The position numbers and the translations under genes were made by a program. A stretch of 64,000 nucleotides of DNA, taken from assembly GCF_030545015.1 (NCBI RefSeq), contig NZ_CP120653.1:124001-188000 (forward strand), given 5' to 3'. Under the pieces are notes generated by a model. The model made no database searches. It worked only from the letters and a program-made list of their open reading frames with translations, and was not told where the DNA came from. Source of the stretch: Myroides sp. JBRI-B21084 (GTDB taxonomy: Bacteria; Bacteroidota; Bacteroidia; Flavobacteriales; Flavobacteriaceae). Positions 34,808 through 44,491 of the stretch are shown here, one piece after another. Each line of letters starts with the position of its first letter. Position 1 is the first letter of the stretch.

Positions 34808-37800
34808 TTATTCATTAATATTTGGACCAAGCCATTTGGCAGCTTCGTTAAAACTGATGCTTCTACGTTGAGCATAATCTTCCACCTGATCGTTTTTAAT
34901 TTTACCCACACCAAAATATTTAGCTTCTTTATTAGCAAAGTAATATCCCGATACCGATGAAGCTGGCCACATTGCCAAACTTTCGGTTAGTGTTACACCA
35001 ATTTCCTCAGCAACATTTAAAACGTTCCAAATAGTGTTTTTTTCTAAATGATCAGGACACGCTGGATAACCAGGAGCAGGACGAATGCCTATGTACGATT
35101 CATTAATTAAATCGTTATTGGTTAATTGTTCTGTAACAGCATACCCCCAAATTTCTTTTCGTACTTTTTCATGTAAATATTCAGCAAATGCTTCTGCAAA
35201 TCTGTCGCCCAATGCTTTAACCATTATTGCGTTATAATCGTCTTGTGCAGTTTCATATTCTTTGGCTTTTTCTTCAACTCCAAAACCAGTACTTACACAA
35301 AACAATCCAACATAATCGTTTATTCCCGTTGATTTTGGAGCAACAAAATCTGCTAACGCAATATTTGGTACATTGCCCGATTTTTGAGCCTGCTGACGCA
35401 ATGTTAACAACGTTGCTATTACTTCGTTTTTTTTATTTATCAAAGCAATATCATCATCGTTTATTTGGTTGGCTTTGTAAATTCCAATAATTCCTTTGGC
35501 TTTAAACCATTTTTCTAAAACCACTTTGTTTAACATTTTTTGAGCATCGTTAAATAAAATGGTAGCTTGTTCGCCCACAATGTTGTCGTTTAAAATATCG
35601 GGGTATTTACCAAAAAGCTGCCACGATCTAAAAAAAGGTGTCCAATCTATATACGGTACCAATTCTGATAAATCCACGTTCACCTGTTTTTTACCAAGAA
35701 AATTAGGCTTGACAATTTGTTGAGAATTCCAATCTATTTTGAATTTGTTTTTGCGGGCATCGGTTATTGAAATGTATTTTTTTTCATGAGCACGATTTAA
35801 GAAATCAAAACGTAATTTTTCGTATTCGTCTCTAATGTTTTGTTTGTAAATTTTGTTTTTATCGGGTTGTAATAAATTGTTAATTACCGTTACAGCACGC
35901 GAAGCATCGTTTACATGTACAACTGTTTGTGTATATTCGGGTGCAATTTTTACGGCAGTGTGTGCACGTGATGTTGTTGCACCGCCAATCATAATTGGAA
36001 TGTTGGTTTGTTTTTTTTCTAATTCTTTTGCTAAATGAACCATTTCATCTAATGATGGAGTAATTAAACCGCTTAAACCAATAACATCTACCTGTTCTTT
36101 TATCGCTGTTTCAATGATTTTTTCAGGTGGAACCATGACACCTAAATCAATAATTTCAAAATTATTACAAGCTAAAACTACGGCAACTATGTTTTTGCCA
36201 ATATCGTGCACATCGCCACGAACTGTTGCCATTAGTACTTTACCAGCCGATGAATTTTTTGTTACACCATTCTTTAATTTTTCTTCTTCAATAAAAGGCA
36301 ATAGATAAGCAACTGCTTTTTTCATTACCCGAGCCGATTTTACTACCTGTGGCAAAAACATTTTTCCCGAACCAAACAAATCGCCAACTACATTCATACC
36401 ATTCATTAAGTATTGTTCAATTACTTGAATAGGTCTTTCTACAGTTAGCCTTGCCTCTTCTACATCGGTGTTAATAAATTCCTCTATACCTTTAACCAAA
36501 GCATGTGTGATACGTTTTTGTAAACTTTGTGATCTCCATTCTAAAATTTTTTCTTCTTTAATTTTAGTTTCACCTTTTAAATGTTCTGCAAAATCAAGTA
36601 ATCTTTCGGTTGCATCGCTTCTACGGTTTAACAACACATCTTCAACAAAAACAAGCAATTCGGGGGTTACTTCATCGTATATTTCTAGTAGTTCAGGATT
36701 TACAATTCCCATGTTCATACCGTATTGAATTGCATGATACAAAAATGCAGCATGTAACGCTTCGCGCACACTATTGTTGCCGCGAAATGAAAAGGAAACA
36801 TTGCTTACACCGCCCGAAACATTTGTGTATGGTAGATTTTTACGAATCCATTTTGTTGCACGAAAAAAATCAACAGCATTATTATTGTGTTCTTCCATTC
36901 CTGTGGCTACTGGGAATATGTTTGGATCGAAGATGATGTCTTGTGGTGGAAAACCAACTTCGTGAACCAAAATGTCATACGATCGTTTACAAATATCAAT
37001 TCGTCTTTGATAGGTGTCTGCTTGTCCCGTTTCATCAAACGCCATAACAACAACTGCAGCGCCATAACGCTTAATTAATTGAGCTTGCTGAATAAATAGT
37101 TTTTCACCTTCTTTTAAACTAATAGAATTTACAATTCCCTTGCCTTGAATGGTTTGTAAACCAGCTTCTATAATTTCCCATTTAGAACTATCTATCATTA
37201 TAGGAACTCGGGCAATGTCTGGTTCAGATGCAATTAAGTTTAAAAAATTAACCATTGCTTCTTTGCCATCTAACATTCCTTCGTCCATATTGATGTCGAT
37301 AATCTGTGCGCCGTTTTCAACTTGTAAACGCGCAATATCTAAAGCTTCTGAGTAGTTTTCTTCGTTTATTAATCTCAGAAATTTTTTAGAACCTGTAACA
37401 TTGGTTCGTTCGCCAATATTTATAAAATTTGATTCTTTTGTTACAAAAAGAGGTTCTAAACCAGAGAGCGTTAAAATAGGTTTCGGTTTTATTTCATCAA
37501 TTTCCCTATTGTTTCTTAATGCATTGTACTGCGTAACGGTATTGGCAATTAAACGAATGTGTTCGGGATTAGTGCCACAACAACCGCCAATTATTTGTAC
37601 CAAATCTTCCTTTAAAAAATCGGCAATAAATTGTTGCATTTCGTCTGGCGATTGGTCGTATTCGCCAAAGGCATTTGGTAGACCTGCATTTGGATGCGCC
37701 GAAATATTTACAGATGTGTGCTGTGCCAACTGTTTTAAATAAGGTTTAAGTTGCTCTGCACCTAAAGCACAGTTAAAACCGATACTTAACAACGGAATAT

Positions 37801-38515
37801 GCGAAATTGAAATTAAAAAAGCATCTACTGTTTGTCCTGATAACGTTCTGCCTGAAGCATCGGTAATTGTTCCAGAAACCATGATTGGAATATCGATATT
37901 TCTTTCGATTTTTACTTCTTCAATTGCAAACAAAGCAGCTTTTGCATTTAAGGTATCAAAAATAGTTTCAACCAAAAGCAAATCACAACCACCGTCTAGC
38001 AATGCTTCAATTTGTTGTTTGTACGCTATAAGTAAATCTTTAAATGTAATAGTGCGATATCCCGGATTGTTTACATCGGGACTCATTGATGCTGTGCGGT
38101 TTGTAGGTCCAATTGATCCAGCAACAAACCGAGGTTTGTTGGGCGTGATTTTATCAAATTCATCACAAACTTCTCGTGCAATTTTAGCCGACTGATAGTT
38201 TAATTGATATACATAATCTTCTAAATAATAATCGGCCATACCTATTGTTGTAGATGAAAAGGTATTGGTTTCAATAATATCGGCACCAGCTTGTAGGTAT
38301 TTTCGGTGAACTTCTTTAACTGCTTCGGGCTGTGTTATAGAAAGTAAATCATTATTTCCTTTTAACGGATGTTTAAAATCTTGAAATTGCTTGCCACGAA
38401 AGTCATCTTCGGTAAACTGATATGCCTGTAACATGGTACCCATGGCGCCATCTAAAACCAAAGTTTTGTGTTTTATAATTTCGGTAATAGATTTTTTATT
38501 ACAAATTGTTTCCAT
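34808..38515 (-). CDS. metH: Cobalamin-dependent methionine synthase, full length
   Basis: The 1235-residue enzyme methylates homocysteine. In order: a homocysteine/zinc domain ([34 protein letters not shown]), a folate pterin-binding domain ([26 protein letters not shown]), a helical cap, a B12 domain with DVHDIGKN (base-off His), and a SAM-dependent reactivation domain with [15 protein letters not shown]. All four modules are in one chain. Its start overlaps the metZ stop by one base. Confidence 0.98.
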   Translation of the reverse strand: METICNKKSITEIIKHKTLVLDGAMGTMLQAYQFTEDDFRGKQFQDFKHPLKGNNDLLSITQPEAVKEVHRKYLQAGADIIETNTFSSTTIGMADYYLEDYVYQLNYQSAKIAREVCDEFDKITPNKPRFVAGSIGPTNRTASMSPDVNNPGYRTITFKDLLIAYKQQIEALLDGGCDLLLVETIFDTLNAKAALFAIEEVKIERNIDIPIMVSGTITDASGRTLSGQTVDAFLISISHIPLLSIGFNCALGAEQLKPYLKQLAQHTSVNISAHPNAGLPNAFGEYDQSPDEMQQFIADFLKEDLVQIIGGCCGTNPEHIRLIANTVTQYNALRNNREIDEIKPKPILTLSGLEPLFVTKESNFINIGERTNVTGSKKFLRLINEENYSEALDIARLQVENGAQIIDINMDEGMLDGKEAMVNFLNLIASEPDIARVPIMIDSSKWEIIEAGLQTIQGKGIVNSISLKEGEKLFIQQAQLIKRYGAAVVVMAFDETGQADTYQRRIDICKRSYDILVHEVGFPPQDIIFDPNIFPVATGMEEHNNNAVDFFRATKWIRKNLPYTNVSGGVSNVSFSFRGNNSVREALHAAFLYHAIQYGMNMGIVNPELLEIYDEVTPELLVFVEDVLLNRRSDATERLLDFAEHLKGETKIKEEKILEWRSQSLQKRITHALVKGIEEFINTDVEEARLTVERPIQVIEQYLMNGMNVVGDLFGSGKMFLPQVVKSARVMKKAVAYLLPFIEEEKLKNGVTKNSSAGKVLMATVRGDVHDIGKNIVAVVLACNNFEIIDLGVMVPPEKIIETAIKEQVDVIGLSGLITPSLDEMVHLAKELEKKQTNIPIMIGGATTSRAHTAVKIAPEYTQTVVHVNDASRAVTVINNLLQPDKNKIYKQNIRDEYEKLRFDFLNRAHEKKYISITDARKNKFKIDWNSQQIVKPNFLGKKQVNVDLSELVPYIDWTPFFRSWQLFGKYPDILNDNIVGEQATILFNDAQKMLNKVVLEKWFKAKGIIGIYKANQINDDDIALINKKNEVIATLLTLRQQAQKSGNVPNIALADFVAPKSTGINDYVGLFCVSTGFGVEEKAKEYETAQDDYNAIMVKALGDRFAEAFAEYLHEKVRKEIWGYAVTEQLTNNDLINESYIGIRPAPGYPACPDHLEKNTIWNVLNVAEEIGVTLTESLAMWPASSVSGYYFANKEAKYFGVGKIKNDQVEDYAQRRSISFNEAAKWLGPNINE

Positions 38516-39672
38516 TATAAAAAGGCATTATTTAGTTCGGTTATAATATCATCAATATGCTCTAAACCAACGGAAATACGTATTAAACCTTCGGTTAAAT
38601 TAGCTTGGGCAAGTTCGGTAGCGTTTAACTTACTGTGTGTTGAGGTAGCTGGATGGGTAACAATAGTACGCGTATCGCCTAAGTTTGCCGATATTGAAAA
38701 CAATTTTGTTGAATTGATAAACTTTTTACCAGCTTCTTTACCACCTTTTAACTCAAAAGCAATAATGTTTCCACCTAATTTCATTTGTTTTTTTGCAATT
38801 TGATATTGCGGATGTGATGGTAAAAATGGATATTTCACAAAGGATACCGCCGGATGGTTTTCTAAAAATTGAGCTACTTTAAACGCGTTTTTGCAATGTT
38901 TTTCTACTCTAATAGCTAATGTTTCTAAACTTTTAGAAAAAATCCAGGCATTGAAAGGTGCAAGGGAAGGCCCTGTGTTACGCGAAAAAAGGTAAATTTC
39001 GCGTATTAAATTTTTTAAGCCAACCGTTATACCACCTAATGCTCTGCCTTGCCCGTCGATTAATTTTGTAGCCGAATGAATTACCAAATGGGCGCCAAAA
39101 TTAATAGGGTTTTGTATGATTGGGGTAGCAAATGTATTGTCAACAATTAATAAAAGGTTGTGCTTTTTAGCCAAATTGCCTAAAAATTCTAAATCAATTA
39201 ATTCAACACCAGGGTTTGTAGGTGTTTCAACAAACAAAATTTTAGTGTTTGTTTGTATTTTAGATTCAATGGTTTCAACCTTATTAATGTTGAAATATGT
39301 TGTTTCTATGTTCCATTTTGGTAGATATTTAGTGAATAAAGTGTGTGTTGAACCAAAAAGGCTACTTGCCGAAACAATATGATCGCCACTGTTTAAAAAA
39401 GGTATTAATGTATTGTAAACAGCAGCCATTCCGGTTGCAAAAGCAACACCATCTTCGGCATTTTCTAGCATTACCATTTTTTCAATAAACTCTGTTACGT
39501 TCGGGTTGCTAAAGCGTGAATAAATGTTTCTGTCTTTTTCTTCGGCAAAAGAAGCACGCATATCTTCGGCGTCTTCAAAAACAAAGCTTGATGTTAAAAA
39601 CAAAGGCGAACTATGTTCTAAATAATGTGTGCGTTCTGTTTGTTGTCTTATTGCTAATGTTTCTTTTTTCAT
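38515..39672 (-). CDS. metZ: O-succinyl/O-acetylhomoserine sulfhydrylase
   Basis: The 385-residue Cys/Met-metabolism PLP enzyme carries PLP Lys in [18 protein letters not shown] and [15 protein letters not shown]. It should form homocysteine directly from activated homoserine and sulfide, bypassing cystathionine. It follows thrA by 2 bp. Because MetX is next to it, O-acetylhomoserine is the more probable substrate; family-level sequence cannot settle this. Confidence 0.92.
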   Translation of the reverse strand: MKKETLAIRQQTERTHYLEHSSPLFLTSSFVFEDAEDMRASFAEEKDRNIYSRFSNPNVTEFIEKMVMLENAEDGVAFATGMAAVYNTLIPFLNSGDHIVSASSLFGSTHTLFTKYLPKWNIETTYFNINKVETIESKIQTNTKILFVETPTNPGVELIDLEFLGNLAKKHNLLLIVDNTFATPIIQNPINFGAHLVIHSATKLIDGQGRALGGITVGLKNLIREIYLFSRNTGPSLAPFNAWIFSKSLETLAIRVEKHCKNAFKVAQFLENHPAVSFVKYPFLPSHPQYQIAKKQMKLGGNIIAFELKGGKEAGKKFINSTKLFSISANLGDTRTIVTHPATSTHSKLNATELAQANLTEGLIRISVGLEHIDDIITELNNAFL

Positions 39673-39674
39673 AA

Positions 39675-42080
39675 TTATTTTTTTTCTGCTAAACGTAAAA
39701 TATCTCCAAAAACCCCGCGAGCTGTGACATGTGCCCCCGCACCTGCACCTTGAATAATAATGGGTTTTTCGCCGTAAGATTCGGTATAAATCTCAAAAAT
39801 ACTATCTGAGCCCGATAATTGGCCAAGAGCCGAATTTTTATTAACTTTAATTAGTTTAGTTTCTAATAAGCCTTTTTGTTGTTGTAAATCGCCCGATAAT
39901 TCACCAACGTATCGCAAAACTTCGTTTGGTTGCAGTTGTTTTTTAAGATTGTTATAAAAGGCATCTAAACCATTTAATTGTTCTAAGAAATTTGAAACTG
40001 ATAGCGTTTGAAATTCGTTTGGAATTAAGTTTTGAATTGTTATATCGTGTAATTCATTTTCTAAATCTAATTCACGAGCAAGAATTAATAATTTACGTGC
40101 AACATCTGTACCCGACAAATCATCACGTGGATCGGGTTCGGTATATCCATTTTTAACAGCATCTTTTAAAACTTCTGAAAAAGGAATTTCTTCAACAGAA
40201 AATCGATTAAAAATGTAACTTAAAGTTCCAGAAAAAACACCTTTTATTTTAGTAATGTTTTCGCCGGATAAATGCAATAATTTAATATTGTCAATTAAAG
40301 GCAAACCTGCACCAACATTGGTTTCGTATAAATATTGTTTTTGATTTGTTTTTAAATTTTCGCGTAAATTTTTGTAAAAATCAAATGATAAAGTATTTGC
40401 AATTTTGTTTGATGAAACAATATCAAATCCATTACTTATAAAATTATTGTAACAATTTGGAAGTGATGCTGCAGCTGTATTATCAATTAAAATTAAATTT
40501 TCTAAATGATGTTCTTTTGCATAATTAATAATTGTTGAAAGCGAATGAGGTTGTGTTTTTTTAAAATGTTCTTGCCAGTTTTTGTTGAACCCATTTGAGT
40601 TAAAGTAAATAGACTTTGAATCTGCAATTGCAAAAATGTTTAAATCGATGTTTTTACGTTTAGAAATTTGATCTTTTGATGCAATAATTTGATCAATTAA
40701 CACGCTACCAACAGTTCCTTTACCAATTACAGCTATGTTTACCGTTTTATTTACACCAAAAATTTGTCCATGAATTACATGCAATGCTTTTTTAAATTGT
40801 TGTTTTTCTATTACTAAGCTTATGTTTTTGCCAGAAACTGAATTGTTAAATAAGATAGGAGTAATGCCGTTTTTTACCAATGCACTATAAGGTTTGTGAA
40901 ACGATTTTAAATCCTGACCAATAATTGAAACAACAGCAATATTGTTGTTAATGCTAATGTTTTCAACATCTTTGGTATAAAAGTCATACTGAAATTCTTG
41001 TTCTAGTAATTCTTTTGCTAAAAGGGCTTCTTCGTTATTCACAACAAATCCTAGACCACGTTCAGACGAACCTTGTGCAATTACGCTTACACTAATGTTG
41101 CTTTTTGCTAATGCATTAAAAATTCGGGCATCAACACCTACTTTACCAAATAAACCTTTGCCATGAAAATTAATTAAAGCCACGTTTTCAAGTACAGTTA
41201 ACGATTTTACTCCAATTGGTGTTGGTTCATCAGAAATTAACGTTCCTGTGCTTTGTTGGTTTAAAGTATTTAAAATACGTAAAGGAATTTTCTTTTCAAT
41301 TAAAGGAACAATGGTTTTTGCATGTAAAATAGATGCACCTAAAGTTGCTAATTCATTTGCATCACTGTAGTTAAGCTGTTCAATTCGTTTAGCCGATGCT
41401 ACCCATTCAGGGTTTGCGGTATAAATACCATCAACATGAGTAAAATTTAAAAATTCTTCTGCTTGAATAAAGTTTGCTATTAGTGACGCCGTTAAATTGC
41501 TGCCATTTCTGCCCAATGTTGTAATGTCGTTTTCTAAAGTACTACCAACAAATCCACCTAAAATAATTAAGTCATTGGTTGTTAATTGGTTAAATAATTT
41601 TGTGGTGGCTATTTCTGTCACCGTTTCGTTTACGTTAGCAGATCCAAAATTAGCATCGGTTTTAATTATTTGCGTACTATCTACGTAAGTGGCTTTTAAT
41701 TTGTTGTTTATTAATAATTGTGTGATTACTTTGGAGCTGATGAGTTCGCCTTGGGCTAACAATAAATCTTGTACTTTTAAGCTGTAATCTTGAATTAACG
41801 AAACGCCATGTAAAATGTTTTCAATTAATTTAAAATGCTCATCGGTATTAATTTCAGGGTAAAAGTTTAATGCTTTAAGTTTTTTTAAATCTTTGGTGTA
41901 AGTTTTGTTTTCTTTTGCTTTTTTTAGCATTTCTAATAACAAATCGGTTGTATTTCCAATTGCAGAAACAACTATAATTAATGATGATTTTTGTAAATGG
42001 CTAATTATAATATTTATAATATTTTGGTTAGTATGTAAACTAGCTAATGATTTGCCTCCAAATTTTAATACTTTGCTCAT
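39675..42080 (-). CDS. thrA: Bifunctional aspartokinase / homoserine dehydrogenase
   Basis: The 801-residue protein has an N-terminal aspartokinase (VLKFGGKSLASLHTNQNI ... NFTHVDGIYTANP), two ACT-like regulatory repeats (about 305-455) and a homoserine dehydrogenase (VAVIGKGTVGSVLIDQI-type motif, NVGAGLPLIDNIKLL, KGVFSGTLSYIFNRF, EPDPRDDLSGTDVARKLLILARE). It supplies homoserine from aspartate for methionine. Placement within the met operon suggests a Met-dedicated isozyme. Its start overlaps the metX stop (ATGA). Confidence 0.95.
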   Translation of the reverse strand: MSKVLKFGGKSLASLHTNQNIINIIISHLQKSSLIIVVSAIGNTTDLLLEMLKKAKENKTYTKDLKKLKALNFYPEINTDEHFKLIENILHGVSLIQDYSLKVQDLLLAQGELISSKVITQLLINNKLKATYVDSTQIIKTDANFGSANVNETVTEIATTKLFNQLTTNDLIILGGFVGSTLENDITTLGRNGSNLTASLIANFIQAEEFLNFTHVDGIYTANPEWVASAKRIEQLNYSDANELATLGASILHAKTIVPLIEKKIPLRILNTLNQQSTGTLISDEPTPIGVKSLTVLENVALINFHGKGLFGKVGVDARIFNALAKSNISVSVIAQGSSERGLGFVVNNEEALLAKELLEQEFQYDFYTKDVENISINNNIAVVSIIGQDLKSFHKPYSALVKNGITPILFNNSVSGKNISLVIEKQQFKKALHVIHGQIFGVNKTVNIAVIGKGTVGSVLIDQIIASKDQISKRKNIDLNIFAIADSKSIYFNSNGFNKNWQEHFKKTQPHSLSTIINYAKEHHLENLILIDNTAAASLPNCYNNFISNGFDIVSSNKIANTLSFDFYKNLRENLKTNQKQYLYETNVGAGLPLIDNIKLLHLSGENITKIKGVFSGTLSYIFNRFSVEEIPFSEVLKDAVKNGYTEPDPRDDLSGTDVARKLLILARELDLENELHDITIQNLIPNEFQTLSVSNFLEQLNGLDAFYNNLKKQLQPNEVLRYVGELSGDLQQQKGLLETKLIKVNKNSALGQLSGSDSIFEIYTESYGEKPIIIQGAGAGAHVTARGVFGDILRLAEKK

Positions 42081-43024
42081 AAATAAGGTGTTAATATGTT
42101 GTTTAATTTTTCTTGTTCTATTAAAAAAGCGTCGTGCCCGTGTGTTGAATCTAATGAATGATATGAAACATTTTTGCCGATTTTTTTAAGTGATTTAGCC
42201 CATTCTAATTGATAATTAGGATGAAACAACCAATCGGAAACGATGCTTATAATTACAAATTGCGTATGGGTATTTTGCGCTGCTTTTAAATAATGCTTTT
42301 TACTGGTTGTTTTTCCTATTGATCCTAACAAGTGGTTCATTATTTTGTATGATTTTTTAGGAAAACGTTTTTTTAAAGCTTTGCCATGGTAAAGTAGCCA
42401 CTGTTCTACAGTATTAGTATTTACTTTAAATTTATTGTTTATATCTAAAGCGTTTCGGTAGAACAACATCGACCACATTCTACTAAGTTCGTATCCCTTT
42501 TTTTGCTCTAAAAGCGCACTTTGTAAATACGTAACAGCTTTAATCCAATCATCTTTAAATGGACAAGCAGCAATACTAAACAAAGCATCAAATAAGCTAG
42601 GTTGTTCTTTCCACATTTCCCAAGCAATTACGCCGCCTAAACTGCCACCAATTATTAAAAGATCTTTTTTTAATTCTAATTCATTCAACAACCATAAGTT
42701 AATTAAAGCAATATCTTTAATTGTTACTTTTTTTATTGAATGTATATTTTCGTGGGTATTTGTTGCAAATCCGTTTCCTAAAGTATCAATACATAAAAGG
42801 TTGTATTTATTGGTATCAATAACTTTTAACGATCCCACTAATTCTTTCCACCAACCGTTTTCACCGGTAACTGTACTGTTTCCAGTTAGTGCATGTAAAA
42901 TAATGATTGTTGGTTTAGGTTTGTTATAATCACAAATCCACTGAAAACTAATTTCGCAGTTAGCATCAGAAAAGTGATTGGTAAAATTTTTAGGAATTAA
43001 TTTTTTGTTCATGGTTTGTTCCAT
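42077..43024 (-). CDS. metX: Homoserine O-acetyltransferase (short flavobacterial MetX)
   Basis: The alpha/beta-hydrolase-fold acyltransferase has nucleophile Ser in GGSLGGVIAWEMW, Asp in SDWLFHP and His in STHGHDAFL. The ATG at 43039 lies inside the attenuator hairpin, so I place the start at 43024 (MEQTMNKK, 315 residues); 43012 is also possible. It activates homoserine for sulfhydrylation by MetZ. It is the first structural gene of metX-thrA-metZ-metH and is controlled by the leader upstream. Confidence 0.93.
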   Translation of the reverse strand: MEQTMNKKLIPKNFTNHFSDANCEISFQWICDYNKPKPTIIILHALTGNSTVTGENGWWKELVGSLKVIDTNKYNLLCIDTLGNGFATNTHENIHSIKKVTIKDIALINLWLLNELELKKDLLIIGGSLGGVIAWEMWKEQPSLFDALFSIAACPFKDDWIKAVTYLQSALLEQKKGYELSRMWSMLFYRNALDINNKFKVNTNTVEQWLLYHGKALKKRFPKKSYKIMNHLLGSIGKTTSKKHYLKAAQNTHTQFVIISIVSDWLFHPNYQLEWAKSLKKIGKNVSYHSLDSTHGHDAFLIEQEKLNNILTPYL

Positions 43025-43059
43025 AAAAAAATCCTTCATGGCTATACCTGAAGGATTTT
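43025..43059 (-). terminator. Attenuator terminator of the methionine operon
   Basis: On the minus strand AAAATCCTTCA (43059-43049) pairs with TGAAGGATTTT (43038-43028) around a 10-base loop, followed by a run of seven T residues up to the metX ATG at 43024. An 11-bp perfect stem with a U tract is a strong intrinsic terminator, placed between leader peptide and metX. Confidence 0.85.
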
Positions 43060-43124
43060 ATAAAAGGTTTATAATTAGGTATAGGTCAACTTGATGCTTT
43101 ACGCATCATTCGCATTGTTGATCC
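43042..43124 (-). promoter_or_regulatory. Mutually exclusive leader-RNA pairings (antiterminator and protector) of the met attenuator
   Basis: CTATACCT (43084-43077) can pair with AGGTATAG (43049-43042), which includes the terminator loop and one base of its 5' arm: the antiterminator. GGATCAAC (43124-43117) can pair with GTTGACC (43090-43084), the protector, enclosing a small GATGC-type hairpin at 43092-43108. The protector and antiterminator compete at the leader stop codon. These complementarities are read directly; the mechanism is inferred. Confidence 0.65.
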
Positions 43125-43148
43125 CATTAGGTTTTTAGATGTTGTCAT
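43086..43148 (-). CDS. Methionine leader peptide (attenuation ORF)
   Basis: The 20-codon ORF encodes MTTSKNLMGSTMRMMRKASS. Five of 20 residues are Met, with codons 12, 14 and 15 clustered as ATG CGA ATG ATG. It lies between a consensus promoter (43171-43200) and a terminator hairpin, with its stop codon one base from the antiterminator segment. Low charged tRNA-Met should stall the ribosome in the Met cluster, open the protector, permit antitermination and let metX-thrA-metZ-metH be read. Completion of the peptide should mask the segment and allow termination. No product function is expected for the peptide itself. Confidence 0.8.
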   Translation of the reverse strand: MTTSKNLMGSTMRMMRKASS

Positions 43149-43170
43149 TATAAATATATAAATTACACTG

Positions 43171-43200
43171 CAAATGTAATGTAATATTTTCTGTGTGCAA
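43171..43200 (-). promoter_or_regulatory. Promoter of the methionine operon
   Basis: TTG (43200-43198), a 19-bp spacer and TACATTTG (43178-43171) match the consensus exactly. The predicted start site leaves about 20 nt before the leader ATG at 43148. Confidence 0.78.
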
Positions 43201-43450
43201 GTTATTTATAAGAATATTTTTCTTTTAAACAGGTTGTTGTGTTGTTTTTGTTAGAATAAAAATCTATATAAGTTGTTTATTTTAGATTTTTTTACATATA
43301 ATTTTTTTAATTACAAATAACTTAATCTATTAAAAACAATGTTATCTGAATTAATTTTTTTTTAAACGAAGTTTAAAGACATAAAAAAAAGGAGAAACTA
43401 TTAATTTTTCCCTTTATTGTAATATCGTAGACTTTAATTAAAAGCTGTCA
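43201..43450. other. AT-rich gap upstream of the met promoter
   Basis: About 250 bp with homopolymer A and T runs separate the met promoter from the decayed gene at 43451-43890. I see no ORF, hairpin terminator or repeat that I would call. Confidence 0.5.
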
Positions 43451-43890
43451 TTATTCAATTATTTTTTTTAACTCTAAAAAGTTTTTATTATCAATTTTTA
43501 TAGTTTCTAGATTTGATTTTAGGGTAAATTGCATTTCACAATCAAAACAAATTTTGGAAATAGCCACAATTGAATCATTTTTTTTGAAGATCAAAATATC
43601 TCTATAAATAGGAATACATTTTGAATCTTCAAATGAAATTTTATTTTTATAAATCCTTTTTACTTGTAAAAATAATTCTGGATTAATATGTTTCTTTTTA
43701 GGATAATTTTTTTCGATATCCTGATACGTTTTATTAATGTCTGTGATATAATTTTCACTTAATAATTTAATGAGGGCATAACTTTTATCTCTTATTTCAG
43801 CAGTTTCAATTAAATTATTAAAGGTTTCGTCTGAAATTTCTTTTTAAAAATGTTCAATAGAATCAAATTCAAGATTTTTATTTTGACATG
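43451..43890 (-). pseudogene. Decayed lipoprotein-like gene
   Basis: Read on the minus strand, one frame gives a hydrophobic leader FFILFINIAC followed by QNKNLEFDSIEHF. An in-frame TAA follows (43846-43844), and then more than 120 further codons (KEISDETFNNLIETAEIRDKSYALIKLL ... NFLELKKIIE) ending at 43451. The leader has no ATG in frame and is closed upstream by TGA. The Cys after the hydrophobic stretch looks like a lipobox. Loss of start plus a nonsense codon indicate a pseudogene. The family is unknown. Confidence 0.65.
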
Positions 43891-44241
43891 CGATATTTAT
43901 AAATAAAATAAAAAATATAAATATTCAAAGTTATAAAATAGTTTACTTTTTTCTATTAAAGGTTAGTTGCACAACTTTTAACAAATCTTAAATTTTTTTA
44001 AAGTTAATAAAATGTGAATTTTTAGCTATGTAAAAGTTTTTTTTGAGTTGTTTTAATTTTTATTTGCTTTTTTGTTAAAAATAAAAGTTATTTCGTGTTG
44101 TTTTTTGTTTAATTTTATAAAGCGTTTAATTGTTAATAATTACTTAAAATATTAAAAAGTTTAAATTTTATGAACTGTTTTTTTTCAAATGCTGTTTTGT
44201 TTTAAATTGTTCATTTACCTAGTGATTAAAAGCCCTTAAAC
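43891..44241. other. AT-rich non-coding stretch before the cco promoter
   Basis: About 350 bp, very rich in T runs. No ORF, RNA gene or good hairpin was recognised. It lies between the pseudogene and the regulatory site of the cbb3 operon. Confidence 0.5.
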
Positions 44242-44253
44242 TGATATTTATCA
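44242..44253 (+). promoter_or_regulatory. Candidate CRP/FNR-family binding site of the cbb3 operon
   Basis: TGATATTTATCA is a perfect 12-bp palindrome of the TGA-N6-TCA form. Its centre is about 41 bp before the start site predicted from the TAACTTTG element, the class II activator position. An FNR-like oxygen regulator acting on a microaerobic oxidase would make sense. Confidence 0.5.
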
Positions 44254-44276
44254 TATTTTAAACCAACACATAAAAT

Positions 44277-44284
44277 TAACTTTG
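44277..44284 (+). promoter_or_regulatory. -7 element of the cbb3 operon promoter
   Basis: TAACTTTG matches TAnnTTTG and lies 16 bp before the ccoS ATG. No TTG element is present at the normal distance, consistent with activator dependence. Confidence 0.55.
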
Positions 44285-44300
44285 AACAAAGATTTTAGGT

Positions 44301-44486
44301 ATGGGCGTAATTTACATTTTAATATGCATTAGCATATTTGTTGCAGCCATTTTTCTGGTTCTCTTCATTAAATCAGTTAAAAGTGGACAGTTCGATGATC
44401 AATATACTCCTTCTGTAAGGATGTTGTTTGACGACGAACTTCGATCAAAAAAAGAAAAAAATAACAAAAACAATCAAATTAATTAG
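44301..44486 (+). CDS. ccoS: CcoS, cbb3 oxidase maturation protein
   Basis: The 61-residue single-pass membrane protein (helix about residues 3-25) has the family pattern VKSGQFDDQYTPSVRMLFDDE. CcoS is needed to insert heme and copper cofactors into CcoN. It leads the operon, 5 bp before ccoNO. Confidence 0.93.
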   Translation: MGVIYILICISIFVAAIFLVLFIKSVKSGQFDDQYTPSVRMLFDDELRSKKEKNNKNNQIN

Positions 44487-44491
44487 TATTT

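Noticed and set aside
42077-43039. metX beginning at the ATG at 43039
   Set aside because: That ATG straddles the 3' arm and loop of the terminator hairpin, so translation from it would be incompatible with the attenuator; the next ATG at 43024 follows the U tract.
43025-43160. SAM riboswitch upstream of metX
   Set aside because: No SAM-I, SAM-II or SAM/SAH consensus could be matched by eye. The Met-codon cluster and the competing stems at the stop codon fit a peptide attenuator better.
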